Below are positions 52,830 through 64,000 of a DNA stretch of 64,000 nucleotides, piece after piece. The position numbers were made by a program, and so were the translations under genes. A model generated the notes under the pieces. It saw nothing but the letters and a program-made list of their open reading frames with translations. It ran no database searches and was not told the origin of the DNA. The stretch spans positions 498,001-562,000 of the forward strand of contig CAJNDS010000835.1 in assembly GCA_905221605.1 (NCBI GenBank). The letters are read 5' to 3'. Position 1 is the first letter of the stretch, and every line of letters begins with the position of its first letter. Origin of the DNA: Symbiodinium natans. Taxonomy: Eukaryota > Sar > Dinophyceae > Suessiales > Symbiodiniaceae.

Positions 52830-54300
52830 AGCACGCGACGAGGAGGTGACGGCGACCTGCTAGTAACTTTCAGACGGGATCAAAGCAGGGGAGGTGACTT
52901 CCGCGAACTACCCAGTCCCCAGGAGTGCCAAGCCTGACTTGAGAGGCCTTAGAGTTTCGTAGGCTCTGGGCTTTTTGTGGTTGAGGGCCTTAAAACGGGC
53001 TTAGGAAGGGTTAGGGTTTAGCGTTTGGGGTTTTGAGAGAGAGGGTTGAAGAAAAGGTCTAGTGTTTAAGGTTTGGTTTACCAGGATCTCCTATTCGGGA
53101 TCGAAGGGTATTTCGAGAACGTCAAAGTTCTTAGCCCGAAGCTACTAGCTACTGACAATCCCAAATACTAGATGAGCACGGAGATTCGTAATGCAGACGG
53201 CTTGAAATCCTAAACCGTGTACAACCACACCCTAAAACCTCGAATAGTCCCTGCGGAGTGGTGGAGAGCGATCAGCTAGGCGGGTGGCAAAAATCAACCC
53301 TAAACCCTAAACCCTAAACCCTAAGCGGTCCTGGCATCCCATGAGAGGAGCGAGCGTTGGCTTCCGCGGTAAGCAAGTGGCGGAGGGGCCGCCTCGATCG
53401 AGACTTGTCGGTGTGAGGTTTGGGCTATTGTGAATAAATAATGTGTCTATTTATATATACATAAGCATATATATATATATGCATGCATATGCAAAAACAC
53501 ACACATATGAATCTATAATATATATATATATACATATGTAGTGTACATTATGTGCTTAGTGGTATCTATATTGTTGTGAGTAGAAATCTACGGGGTGTAT
53601 GTATACAATGTAGTAGAATATACATATATGTTTACAAAGAGTGGTACAGCTTAGCCATGCATAGTAGACGTTGTATCTTACATCGCTTCTGATATGTGCT
53701 ATATACAGTATACATGTACTATGATAGTACGTCGCATACCTTACATACTTTGTTACATGTATGCATGATGGAACATATCTATACTGTGCAGTGTGCATCT
53801 TACACATGGCTCACAACACGCGATATTGAAATTTGAATCTATAGCCTGCTCGATATCCCATACTAGTTAGAACTGATTGCTTAGCTAGATGCTTTAAACG
53901 TCTTTGCGACCGAGTTCGTTTTACGACACCCGATTCTTTTACATTTGCTTGTACGGGGCAAATCAGAAGGCACAAACTAATCAGACAACACACATGCCTT
54001 TGTCTCGGTATATGGGCAAGTTACCGTACGCCATATATGCGAAGTTGTAGGTCAGAGTTGTAAGGCAGAAAGCCTGCAAGACACGGTCTAGCATAACACA
54101 AACACATACACACCTCACACACGCATCTGCATCTGCAAAAGCACATTCACACATTTGTATTTATGTATATATGTTTTCTTATATGTGCACCCCCTTTCAG
54201 CTCTGAGTCTTCAGCTCGGTGCGAGTGAGACGCTGAGGTCCCTGCCGAATCTCGCCAACACATGCCCAGCCTTCCACAAGCCAGACTGAGGAGTGACTCG
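52830..54300. other. AT-rich intergenic region
   Basis: No gene is seen. From about 53.4 to 54.2 kb the sequence is AT-rich with TATATA, CATATG and ACACAC tracts, and open frames are short and without motifs. It follows the channel stop codon (52571-52573), so a polyadenylation or intergenic zone is plausible. Confidence 0.65.
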
Positions 54301-54368
54301 TCAGCAAAGACTTCGCCACGATGCAATAGGGTTTAGGGTTTAGGGTTTAGGGTTTAGGGTTTAGGGTT

Positions 54369-55298
54369 GGCCTTGTGAGTGTGTGAACGAGAGTAGGCAA
54401 AAGATGTGGGGGTTTACGATAGAAACCCCCAAAAAGTGGAGCCAGAGGCCCTGAAGCATAAACCCTAAACCCTAAACCCTAAACCCAGGAGCATCTTTAA
54501 GTCCAGGTCTTCTCGCTGGCCTCCGCTTGTGCTTTGCCTGTTTTGGGGGTTTTCGCACCACAAAGTTCCTATATCTTTAATGACAATAATAATACTAATA
54601 ATCATACGAAGAATAGTGTACTTTTAAAAGTAGTAATAATACTTAGAGAATCATATACTAATCAAAGTAATAAGAATCATAATCATAGGCTACTTACTTT
54701 CTGTAACCCACTTCAGGTTCGCGAAGGGCATCTCCCGACCAGCTTCCAGTGGCCGCTCTTGGTGCGGTTTAGGGGTTTAAGTTTAAGGGTTTAGGGTTTA
54801 GGGTTTAGGGTTGAGGGTTTAGGGTTTAGGGTTGGCCTTGTGAGTGTGTGAACGAGAGTAGGCAAAAGATGTGGGGGTTTACGATAGAAACCCCCAAAAA
54901 GTGGAGCCAGAGGCCCTGAAGCATAAACCCTAAACCCTAAACCCTAAACCCAGGAGCATCTTTAAGTCCAGGTCTTCTCGCTGGCCTCCGCTTGTGCTTT
55001 GCCTGTTTTGGGGGTTTTCGCACCACAAAGTTCCTATATCTTTAATGACAATAATAATACTAATAATCATACGAAGAATAGTGTACTTTTAAAAGTAGTA
55101 ATAATACTTAGAGAATCATATACTAATCAAAGTAATAAGAATCATAATCATAGGCTACTTACTTTCTGTAACCCACTTCAGGTTCGCGAAGGGCATCTCC
55201 CGACCAGCTTCCAGTGGCCGCTCTTGGTGCGGTTTAGGGGTTTAAGTTTAAGGGTTTAGGGTTTAGGGTTTAGGGTTTAGGGTTTAGGGTTGAGGGTT
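54369..55298. repeat. Perfect-looking 465-bp tandem duplication
   Basis: Two units, 54369-54833 and 54834-55298, start with GGCCTTGTGAGTGTGTGAACG and contain the same AT-rich core, the same internal CCCTAAA tract and the same ending at a TTTAGGG tract. I noticed no base difference apart from TTTAGGG copy number near the ends. Both contain an identical 86-codon open frame whose nominal start (54534, 54999) is not ATG, so it is probably not a gene. Confidence 0.93.
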
Positions 55299-55329
55299 TA
55301 GGGTTTAGGGTTTGGAGACAGGGCCTGCA

Positions 55330-58300
55330 ATTTTGCCCATTCAAGCCGCGCCTAAGGCACGGTTTGGGCTTGGGCACGTGGTGCACACGCCTGCATGTAG
55401 GACTAGTGGATCAGTCGATCTTTCAGATGCCTGCAGTTGAATTACTGTCCGGCACAATTACAGCTTGTTAATATACAACATTCTGAATGTGAAATGCCAA
55501 AAAGGCCTTCGAATATCATGTCTCATTTTGCGACATACACGCATCCATGTTGTAGGCGCAGCATTGGAACTCGGTCAGTTGGTCAATTGGGAGACGGGTG
55601 CATCTCCTGCCATGCGGGCGAGATATGTGCCAGATGCTGGACCCATGAATGGATAGCACACGAGAGCACCTCGCCATGCGCATCACATGAGAAGGATCCC
55701 TCGTGTTGCGAGCTGTGTTGTCCAAGTCTCCTGCCAGAGTCTGCCGGCAGTTTCCCTTCAGCGGGAAGGGTCCAAGGAGTACCGTAGCACTCCTTTTGAT
55801 CAATTGCGTGCGGCCGTTTTTGGGCTTGAGATCTGAGAGGATGTTGATGCTTGACTGATTCACAATGTTTTTGGAGCATCGATCCTGAGGCAGATTGGGA
55901 GATGACTTGTCAGCCAAGCACCTCTTTGCTCAAACCCCGTGCTTCCACGCCACTTAGAGCCGGAGAAGCCCAAGCAAGCCCGTACGACTCGATACATCTA
56001 CATTGCCTACATAAAGCACCATAACTCTCTAGCTTGAGACGCGTTGCGTTAACTCATAGTCTCAAGCAATCTTCGGTACTTTACTTGCTGTCACAGTGGT
56101 ACCCCCGTTGCCAACAGTTGACAGTTGTTTGACAATGTTATGGCATGTTGCTTGGACAGCCCCTCCTTCACCCAAAAGAAAAATGCTCAAAATCTACTTA
56201 AACCGAACGACCATGCCAAATGCTCGTCATGGTCATTTCTTTAACCAAATGGGCTCTGGAACGGCTTATCGTCCAGAGACCCTAGTCGGAATCGTAGCAG
56301 CATGAAGGGGGCTACGTATGATTCCCCTTCTTGGTCTTCAATCACGTGGCCCAAATTGCCAAAGTAGACGAACGGGCGCGCGCCCAGAAGACTGGCTTGG
56401 GCTCTCCACCCGGCTCGCGCCCCGCGCTGCGCAAGGGAGTCTTCGGGCTTCAGAGCCTTACTCTGCAAACCGGATGGAACCTGTAGAACACTAAGAACCT
56501 TAAGCCCTAAACCCTAAAGAGCCCTACTTAGCAGGTCAGCAGGACAGCTCAAGACCCGTAGCAAAGGCAGTCCCCCCCAGGCAGCTCGGGTTTCGCCTGC
56601 CATCGTTTTGTGCTTGCATGGAACATGCCAGCACCTGAATTATGGTCAATAGGCAGGGGCTCAAGGGATCAGCATATTCTGACAGAGAAGACTTGGGAAG
56701 AGGCTAAAGAGCGAGCTTCAGAATGGATCACGTGGGTGGTGGGCAAACCTTCAAATAGAGTGCGTGTATGGCTGGGTAGATGTGGGGCGGCCTAAAGGCT
56801 ATGATAGCATGTTATACAAGTACCACTAACGCAGCATATTTGGAGTTAAAGTATTCTATGGATATATACACATGTATATAGACAGAGATCTCCGGCCACT
56901 CAGTACTACGTATAGATACATACATGCATATACATTGTATGCGTTTCTATAGATATAAGTAGAACTGCTCATCAAGAACACTGGGAGCGATGTGTCCTAT
57001 GGGTTAGTTGTGTGGCACCTCGGCCACTGAGCCCGGTGGGATGGGCCGGGGAAAAAGGTCCTGCCCCCCCCCCCCCCCCCCCCCCAGGGAGTGGGGTTTA
57101 GGGTTTAGGGTTAGGGTTTAGGGTTGAGGGTTGGGGGTTTAGGGTTTAGGGTGCAGGGTTCCTAGAGTAGATGGGAGATGGGCCATCTAGGACTTACGTT
57201 CTATGGGGATTCTATCTATTTGTAGGATAGGATGATTGTAAGCCCTCATGGGTGCTCTTCTTTGTAACTCCATGAATTGGATGCCGTGGTGTCCCACGTT
57301 TGTGAGTGGCTGAACATCTGAACATGTCTCCAAGAAGCTTCGCAGACCCCAATGCAAAGCCGAAAATCTGTGTGGCAGGAGGCCGATGGTGGAAAGCTCC
57401 TGTTCAGGACACATGTTTCGAAGCCTGGGTGCCTCATGCAAATGTTGAGACCTGCATTCCAACAAATCGTGGAAAGGCCTTGAATCAGAGTTGAGGTGTG
57501 GAGGTATCTGGTGTATGGTCCATAGGCATATGGTGTGTGGTCCATAATATACCTTCAGGGGCATTGTTCTACAACATGTGGAGCTGGCGGCTTGTCTATC
57601 CCTCGCCTCAAGCGACGGCCTCCATTTATGACGCAGGCCGACAGGGGTTGAACACAATTCAAGTAACTCACGAGCGTGGCTCAAGGAGAACCAAAATCTG
57701 CCGGTAGGTAGAAGGGAAAGTGCCCGCCAAGGCATCCTGGCACGGTAGTTCTCCGATAGTTTTAAAGTTGTTGCTGAATGAAACCTTATTCTGCTTGCGC
57801 AAGAAGCTGTATGCTGCTTGAAAGTGTCCGCAGTAGTTGGTAGGGACATGCAAGGGCTCGCTTTTCGACGTGCTGCATCCTAGTATCGGTGTACTGTCGC
57901 CATTATTTTCCCCTGGTATTTCGTGAAGGACGGACAAAGGCACGGAGCTTGTGGTCGACAATGCTGCTAGCTCGGCCTTTCTTGAAGAAGCTTTGGAGCC
58001 ACTTACGAGAACTCAAGGCTTAAAGATTCCGATGCTACAGCCATAGTCAATGCTTGGACAGACGGCGTGGCAGCTGGTTTGCTTAAGTTCCCGTGGGGTT
58101 CACGCGCAGCCCTTTTGTCTCGGCAGGCAGAAGTGCACGTTTCACGCTCCTTCCCTCACTATCTGAAGCGAACAGTTTTGCTCCGCCATGGCTTGGTCCT
58201 GGTTGCTTGCATGCTCTGCGTGCTTGCTTTGGACTCAGCTCAGCTTCTCCGAGCTGGCGGACGAGATTTTGCCCGCTGAGGCATGCTGCCTTGACATCTT

Positions 58301-59280
58301 GTGATTGTGTCATTGGCAGCACCTTCGAAGCTTGTCTAGCAAAAAACTCTGAGACCTGCTTCGGCCATAGGATTTGTTGCATGATGGGGGCGTCATGTGC
58401 CCTGTCAGGCAGACGACACTTGCCAGGGACGCACCGCATCTCGGCGCAGACGCAGCCTAGGAGGGGTCCCAGAAAGATCCTGCATTGCTACGGAAACTTG
58501 GCTCCCCAAAAGTGCCCGGCGAAGTGCAGCAGGCCGGAAGCTTTCAACCCGAACGGTTGAACTGGGTCGAGCACGGTCGAAGGTCAGAGGGTCAACTGCG
58601 CGCTCGGATTGCAGTCATCATCATAAGCCGAAGACCCTTATAGCCCTAAAGCCGAATCCCTTGCGCCGCCCTGATTCAGGAAGAGTGTGACCTGTCTTTA
58701 CGGCAGCTCCGAGCGGACAAGCTTGCGGTACTCACACAAGAGGCGACGAGAACAGAAGCTTTAGGGCCTTAGGAGTTCGTGGCTTGCATAGGATTCCGAT
58801 GCTAGAGGGCTTTGCACTTGGAAGCCTCGCACGGAGAGCTTCATGTTGTCATACCATGATTCGGGGCGAGTGTGCTGCGGACCGTTGTTTTTTTTGCATG
58901 ACTTCTTTCCAAAAGAATCAATTCGCGTTAACGCCGAGAACCTATAAAAGTTATAAAGTGCCCATCTGATGGACGGATGGATCAAGACGCCGGCCGGGAT
59001 GGCAGCGGGTCCTCGAAGTAGATGCGAGCACAGGGGCCAGTATAGTGCGTCTACACATCCCGCATTCTCACTCTGCACCCTTTGCTACGAGGTCGTTTTG
59101 ATAGGGGCTCGGCCAGGTTGCATCCCAAACCCTGAGTCTGTTGCGCTCCTTTTTGGAGGAGCTCTTAAAGGCCCAAAATGCTAGGATGCCCAGTTGTTTC
59201 ATTTTTGGAGGTGTTAGGACCCCTTATGAGAGACGGCCGGCACTTGAAGAGAACAAACTATACTATGTGGGGAAGCCGGA
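55330..59280. other. No recognised gene; mixed low-complexity sequence
   Basis: Includes a C-run at about 57064-57085 with TTTAGGG units behind it, and an AT-rich patch at 56.85-56.97 kb. A 220-codon frame on the minus strand (57187-57849) lacks motifs; on the + strand the same area has a kelch-like fragment (KICVAGGRWW) without support. I cannot assign anything here. Confidence 0.5.
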
Positions 59281-59284
59281 GTAA

Positions 59285-59362
59285 ATGAGCCCAACGGAGG
59301 ACGCGCAAACCTCGGAGCACTCCCTGGTAGCAAACTCCGAAACATCCGAGGCCCCCCTGCTT
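59285..59362 (+). CDS. Possible first exon, unassigned
   Basis: An ATG opens a hydrophilic frame (MSPTEDAQTSEHSLVANSET) with coding-like codons, then runs into T/G-rich low-complexity sequence. The 3' boundary is unclear and the function unknown. Confidence 0.28.
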
Positions 59363-59944
59363 TTTTTGCTGGGCATGTTTTGGATAGGCTTTGGATTTGC
59401 TGGGTCCGGGGTTTTTCAGGGTTTTGGGATGTTAGGGGTCTGGTTTAGGTCTGGTTTAGGAGTTTTGGACTCAAGTTTTTGTTGGGCTTAGTTTCGGGGT
59501 TCGGCTCGGTGCTCGGGTGTGCTCGGATTTTAGTACGTGTGTTGGATTTGGGTGAACTGCTGCGATCCTACCGGCCTCCAGCACATCGTTGCGTAGAAGC
59601 GTGGCCGTCGAAAATCAACAACAGGAGGCATCCTAAACCCCGTTGACATTGCAACTACTGTATGACTCAGCACATCATGTAGTCGCTCTTTTTTCCGGTG
59701 AGTATTTCATGTCATCCTTTCCCCAAAATACGCCTCTTAATGCTGCAACTACTAGCCCACACTGGAGGACCCTCTAATGCTAAATACTTTTCAGGCCGGA
59801 CCACGTTGGGAGTGTATTTGTGTAGGAGGAAGGGATGATCGAACTCTCGAAGCTTCTCTCAAGCCCTTTCCCCAGTAAACTTCCCCCACCCCTCCTGAAG
59901 GTTTGTAGGGGTGTAGGGCCGGATTCTCTCACAAGAAAACCTTA

Positions 59945-60058
59945 AGCTTGGGATGTTCGCCCTTATACTAGCAGTCCTTCCTAGGGATTCTGGTACCCCC
60001 CTCCCCCTTTTACACTCCCGATTCAGGACTGTTCGTTTCAGGGGGAACATCCCAAGCT
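59945..60058. mobile_element. MITE-like element, family A (copy 5, perfect termini)
   Basis: A 114-bp element whose first 14 bases, AGCTTGGGATGTTC, are the exact reverse complement of its last 14, GAACATCCCAAGCT. The inner parts (ACTAGCAGTCCTTCC and AGGACTGTTCGTTTCAGG) are also partly complementary. It is the best reference copy for the family. Confidence 0.75.
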
Positions 60059-60942
60059 GAACCCAAGGAAGCCCTTGGCAAGAGCAAGGGCTCGTGGTAC
60101 TGGGGCCTGGCGCATGGTGGAACCTGGACAGGCGGGGAGGGAGCTGCAGATCAACCCTCCTGGATCGGCTCTTGGGATGTGCAACCTTGCACAATCCTAG
60201 CATCGTTGCAAGGGTTCCCTTTTTCTCCGGATTTGAAGCAACGCCTGGTGCCGCAAGCACTGGCATAATTCCGTCGAAGCCCTTAGGCTGATGTCCTGAA
60301 AGCAAAAGCCAGAACCTCACGGGTCAGCATGCTGCCCCTTGTCCTTTCGCAATCAGATCAAAAACAGGACCCCAATGTACTCCAACGAAGGTTTGCCTCA
60401 TGATGCCTAGCCCGCGGTAATGCTGGAGAAGAACTTCCCCCATTCCGGCAAAGTTATGTAGTAGCCAGGGAGTAGGTAGGGCAGGGTAAAGGTACGGTAA
60501 CGTTGCATGAGTCTCGGGCGCATTTCTGGGGCGTTTTGAAAGGCAATTGTGCCATTGCTCTCAAGTCACGCGTGGAAGTCAGCTCGTCAGTGACAGCACG
60601 CTCATGCCCCAAAGACCTGTCTGTAAAGGGGCTGTTGAGACTGGATTCTGGGTTTCCACCTGCAATCTGCTGGCATATGCCAGCTGCATGCACTGCCCGA
60701 AATCTTGACTCTCACAGCTTCCACTGCCAAGTGTTGCCCTGCCGCGAAGTAAACCCTAGACCCTATGTTGAAGCCCTTAAGAGATACTCCTCCTCCTTAT
60801 GTCCACCCCAAGAACAAACAAAGTACAAACATAACGATCCAGATCTAAGCATCCGGGGGTGATCACTCGTATGCACCCCTCCCCCCAAGCACCCTCCCCA
60901 AAACCCAAAAGCTCCTGCTCCTTGCAATCGTCATGTGGGGAG

Positions 60943-61023
60943 GCGGAACTTGCATGTGGAATAACTGCGACGCCAGCCGGGGCAAAACCACCTGCCACCA
61001 CTTCCGCTGCATTTGCACGGAAG
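60943..61023 (+). CDS. Cysteine-rich repeat exon (CDASRG type)
   Basis: An AG|G acceptor, a frame reading GGTCMWNNCDASRGKTTC then HFRCICTEG, and a GC donor at 61024. Six cysteines in 25 residues with a CxC end resemble the short disulfide-rich repeats (C...CDASRGPT..C...CxC) that I recall from dinoflagellate secreted or surface proteins. A further exon may be at about 62029-62070 (CSVRGYCLDE), but the phase does not join. Function unknown; an extracellular location is inferred from the cysteines. Confidence 0.42.
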
Positions 61024-62756
61024 GCCTGGGGCCTCGGGAGCCCAATAAGCTTAAGACCGTCAGCCGGGTTTGTCTTTGAGACTTTGAGAATGCGTGCAAG
61101 CGCCTCGTTCTCTGGTTTGGGGAGAGGTCCGCAGTGCGAGCTGTGTTCTAATTAGGCTGCTTGATTCTTGTGGAGCCCTTGGGAAACTTCCACATGCTCT
61201 GTAGGCTTCTGAGCCTCGCAAGGTGAGCATGCCATGTAAATGACCACTATACTTCTAACCCTTTGTTATACAAGAAAATGGACCATGAATCATAACTAAG
61301 CCCTAGACCCGAGAAAACCTGAGGTAGATCGACAATAAGCTTATAGGCCCTTGTAGGCTTTCTTTTTGGTGCAATCCAGCAGAGGGGAGCAGAGGGAGTT
61401 GGGGCAGGCGTGGCGGCTGGCGGCATCTGCGTCGACCCCAAGCCCCTTGGCACCGGGAAGGAGTGTATTGTGGCTCTTTGCTGTCATTTTGGATCCTTCG
61501 CATGATTAGGTTTAATGGGTTTCTTACCTACAACTCGAAAGTTTAGCCAGCCAGGTTGGCTTTTGGACCAGTTGAAGCCTGAAAGGTTTTTTGGGTTTAG
61601 GTTTGAGTTTTCGTTCGTTTTGGGCAAATGACCCTTTGCATGGGTTTACGGCCCATGCGCCTTAGACGAGATCATAGTAGTTTCGAGTGCATGAACTTAG
61701 AGTTTTCGGGTTCATGTGGTCCCAAGGATTATCTTTGCTCGATTCGCCTTTGAACATCCGCACCCTTCAGCGCAGCTTGAGTTTACATCACCCTGAAGTA
61801 TTGCTGAACTGAGAGGCTTCCCCCCTGCCTTCTTGGCAATGTGGGAGATGAAGTCGGCTCCCACATTGCGCCTCTTGTGGGCCTAGCTTGGCCTAAGTTA
61901 CTATGGTAGTTCGCATGGGATATGCGCCCTCCAAGCCGACTTCAAGCGTTTAGGGTGAGAGCGGCCGCTCGCGATCGCGAGGCTCGAGCCCAAGACTCAC
62001 CTTGGTCTCCGGCGCACCGGCGAGGCCTGTAGCGTTCGTGGCTACTGCCTCGATGAGACACTGGGGCGAAGTTAGAGCTGCGGGCTGCCATTTTGTTCCT
62101 TTCAGTTTTGGGAGGGTTGGGTTGTTGTCCAGAGTGGAATGGCTGGTTTCTTCGAAAACGTCATGCCATCCGTATTTGGTCCCGACTTCGTCCCCTCAGC
62201 TTAGCTTGTGTCAAGGGACGCCAGGTGGGACCTGAACAAAAACAGCGCTGTTGGCCCGCTTTCTTGAACAGATGTAGCGCAGTCGCTTCTGTTACTTCAG
62301 GTGCTTCAAAGCACAATCCCTTTACAAAGGTCCCTCTTATGTAAGCCCTGTTGAAGCCCAAAACCCCCTAATTAGTCCCCAAACCCAAGATGATCTCAGG
62401 GCGGGCCCGGCCGCCTGCATAGAAGGCTACTGCTTCTGCCCGAAGCTCAAAGAGTCGCGCCTATCCAGCTCCGAGTTCGTCTGGGGTTTTCTGGTTTTAG
62501 AGTGTGGGGGGTAGGGCATAGGCATGTTTAGAGGAGTGCCATGGGACGACACAAGCTTAAACGTTCATGAGTCGACGTGCAGTTCCTTGACTTAGAAGCC
62601 TGAATGCGGCTTCTCTTGCAGCTTGGCGCCTGTGTTATAGATTGGTGGCCTTGTCGTTGTTGAGAACAAAATTTGAGGTTTCGATTTAGCCTCTGTGCGC
62701 CAAGATCGAAGCTCCTGAGGAGTGATTTTGAAGGAAGTTTCGGCGGCAACTTGTGG

Positions 62757-62951
62757 TTAGGTAATCTTTGTGGTCACATTCTGGTGGTCTCCGTTGAGTG
62801 GGCTGATTGGAGCATGTGAGTTTTCAGGGAAAAAGATGTTCAGACGTCCCACGCCGAAGGTCTGGAGGGCTCCGTTTTTGAGAATGGCCGATGTACCGAG
62901 CCCAAAATGGAGGGCGTCACCGGACCAAGTGACGGCGCAGGTCCAGGCCAT
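62757..62951 (-). CDS. Unassigned minus-strand frame with ATG
   Basis: The minus strand starts MAWTCAVTWSGDALHFGLG and stays open for 64 codons. The opposite strand is also open, so strand choice is uncertain. No family recognised. Confidence 0.25.
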   Translation of the reverse strand: MAWTCAVTWSGDALHFGLGTSAILKNGALQTFGVGRLNIFFPENSHAPISPLNGDHQNVTTKIT

Positions 62952-63391
62952 GCTGTACCCTCGAAAACCCTCGTAGGGTGTATGGTTGTATAATGTTTAG
63001 GGCTCAGAGTGGAAGGGCTGCAGCATTACAGTGCTTTGAGGGTTCTAGGGCGCAGAATGTTTAGGGATTCAGGGGCGAAGGGCTGCAGCATTCGAGTGTT
63101 TTGAGGGTCCGACACCAGAGTCACCGGAACTCCCCAGGCATGGTCAAGCTGCGAATTTGAAAGCCCCAAACGGACGTAATCCTAAGCCCTAAGCCTGTGT
63201 GTCTCCTCTCGCTCTGTCCTGGATGCTCAGTTTTCGGGACCTTATGAGCCCAAGACTTGTGATCTTCTATACTACTATACCCTGTGTTACTATTCTGTAA
63301 TCCCTTTAGAAGGTGTCTGGACAGTAGAGGTTTTCAAGGTTCAGTTGGCTTTCAAGGTTCTCCAGAGAAACCTGGGCGAACCAACGTGCAG

Positions 63392-63487
63392 GTGAGAAGG
63401 ACAAGGAGGACGTGCCCCAAGTCGTGGAGGAGGCTACAACTACCACTGAAGAATATGCCATGCACTTAGCGCCCGATCAGATCTCAG
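63392..63487 (+). CDS. Unassigned acidic exon
   Basis: An AG|G acceptor, a coding-like acidic frame (KDKEDVPQVVEEATTTTEE), and a GT donor at 63488. It would join an upstream exon ending in phase 1. It may be part of a gene continuing beyond the window. No family recognised. Confidence 0.4.
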
Positions 63488-63674
63488 GTTTGGGGGCAGC
63501 TTCGGGTTTAGGATTCTCGTGGGTATCTTGGGGAAGCCAGATGTACAATTCTCATGAAGGCGTGTCGGACCACAAGCTTGTACAAGCTTTTTTGCTTTTT
63601 TGTGCCCTAAGGCCCCCATTCGTTGGAGGATTCTTGGGGAAGTTCGGCCCCCCGAAGCACCGGAGCCAAACCCC

Positions 63675-63716
63675 AAACCCTAAACCCTAAACCCTAAACC
63701 CTAAACCCCAAACCCT
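63675..63716. repeat. CCCTAAA tract
   Basis: About five units, 190 bp after the acidic exon. Confidence 0.85.
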
Positions 63717-64000
63717 GCCGCAGGGCAACGGCAGTTTTGCAAGTTCGTAGAGTCTGTATTCTGCACGCTGCCTGCACCACTCCCCTTCCAACACGGCCTC
63801 TGTTCAGAAGCATATTCATAGTTATCGTTACATGCATGTTTAGCTTTGCAGATCGAATTCCTTATGATTACTTTTGCACATTCCCTGCGCCCTCGGTCGT
63901 GCGGCTGATCTGCTAGGGAGTCCGGCACGAACAATAGCAGGAGACACCTGCAATCAGGTCCCTCGTTGAGGCCTATAGTCCTTCAAGAACCGCCCCCTAC

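Noticed and set aside
54534-55259. Two identical 86-aa genes
   Set aside because: The frames do not start with ATG, contain AT-rich low complexity, and are identical only because the DNA is duplicated.
57187-57849. 220-codon minus-strand gene or + strand kelch protein
   Set aside because: The minus frame has no motif, and the kelch-like piece is a single short match without repeats or splice support.
1-64000. tRNA, rRNA, 5S or spliced-leader RNA genes, CRISPR arrays, viral or bacterial inserts
   Set aside because: No supporting sequence was seen by eye. A covariance-model scan would be needed to exclude small RNAs.

Overview
The window reads as nuclear DNA of a dinoflagellate, most likely a photosynthetic one of the Symbiodiniaceae type. 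Four signs support this. Interstitial TTTAGGG/CCCTAAA telomere-like tracts are scattered throughout. Genes are broken into many tiny exons whose introns fit GT, GC and GA donors with an AG|G acceptor. One intronless gene is present as three near-identical tandem copies. Nearly all convincing coding sequence lies on the + strand. No bacterial operon, rRNA, tRNA or CRISPR signal was seen. Exon models were built by eye from reading frame, splice phase and recalled family motifs; none is backed by transcripts or a database search.

Layout: 0.64-7.2 kb holds a phosphoglycolate phosphatase-like gene (HAD family) in at least eight small exons. One of its introns contains a two-exon gene for a ubiquitin-like/Ras-type GTPase fusion (1.37-2.79 kb). 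10.4-17.0 kb holds a glycosyltransferase-like gene. 19.6-27.7 kb holds a glutathione-reductase-like gene, and one of its introns contains three tandem 1221-bp units, each with an intronless nucleotide-sugar transporter. 30.2-32.3 kb is an intronless ankyrin-repeat gene. 32.4-36.8 kb is a run of unassigned exons, followed at 37.1-38.0 kb by a calcineurin-like metallophosphoesterase. 39.0-52.6 kb is a voltage-gated cation channel in which S1 to S6, the pore and EF-hands can be followed exon by exon. 53-64 kb is mostly AT-rich or repetitive, with a perfect 465-bp duplication and a few isolated exons, one cysteine-rich.

Between and inside the genes are several families of short elements with inverted termini, a 0.75-kb AC-rich microsatellite, homopolymer G/C runs up to 45 bases, and minisatellites. 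Phosphoglycolate salvage fits photosynthesis, glutathione reductase fits redox defence, and the sugar transporter and glycosyltransferase fit Golgi glycan synthesis. Nothing shows that the genes are functionally linked. The main structural theme is intronless or intron-poor genes, some with degenerate spliced-leader-like sequence upstream, sitting inside introns of intron-rich genes. This is what re-insertion of processed mRNAs would produce.
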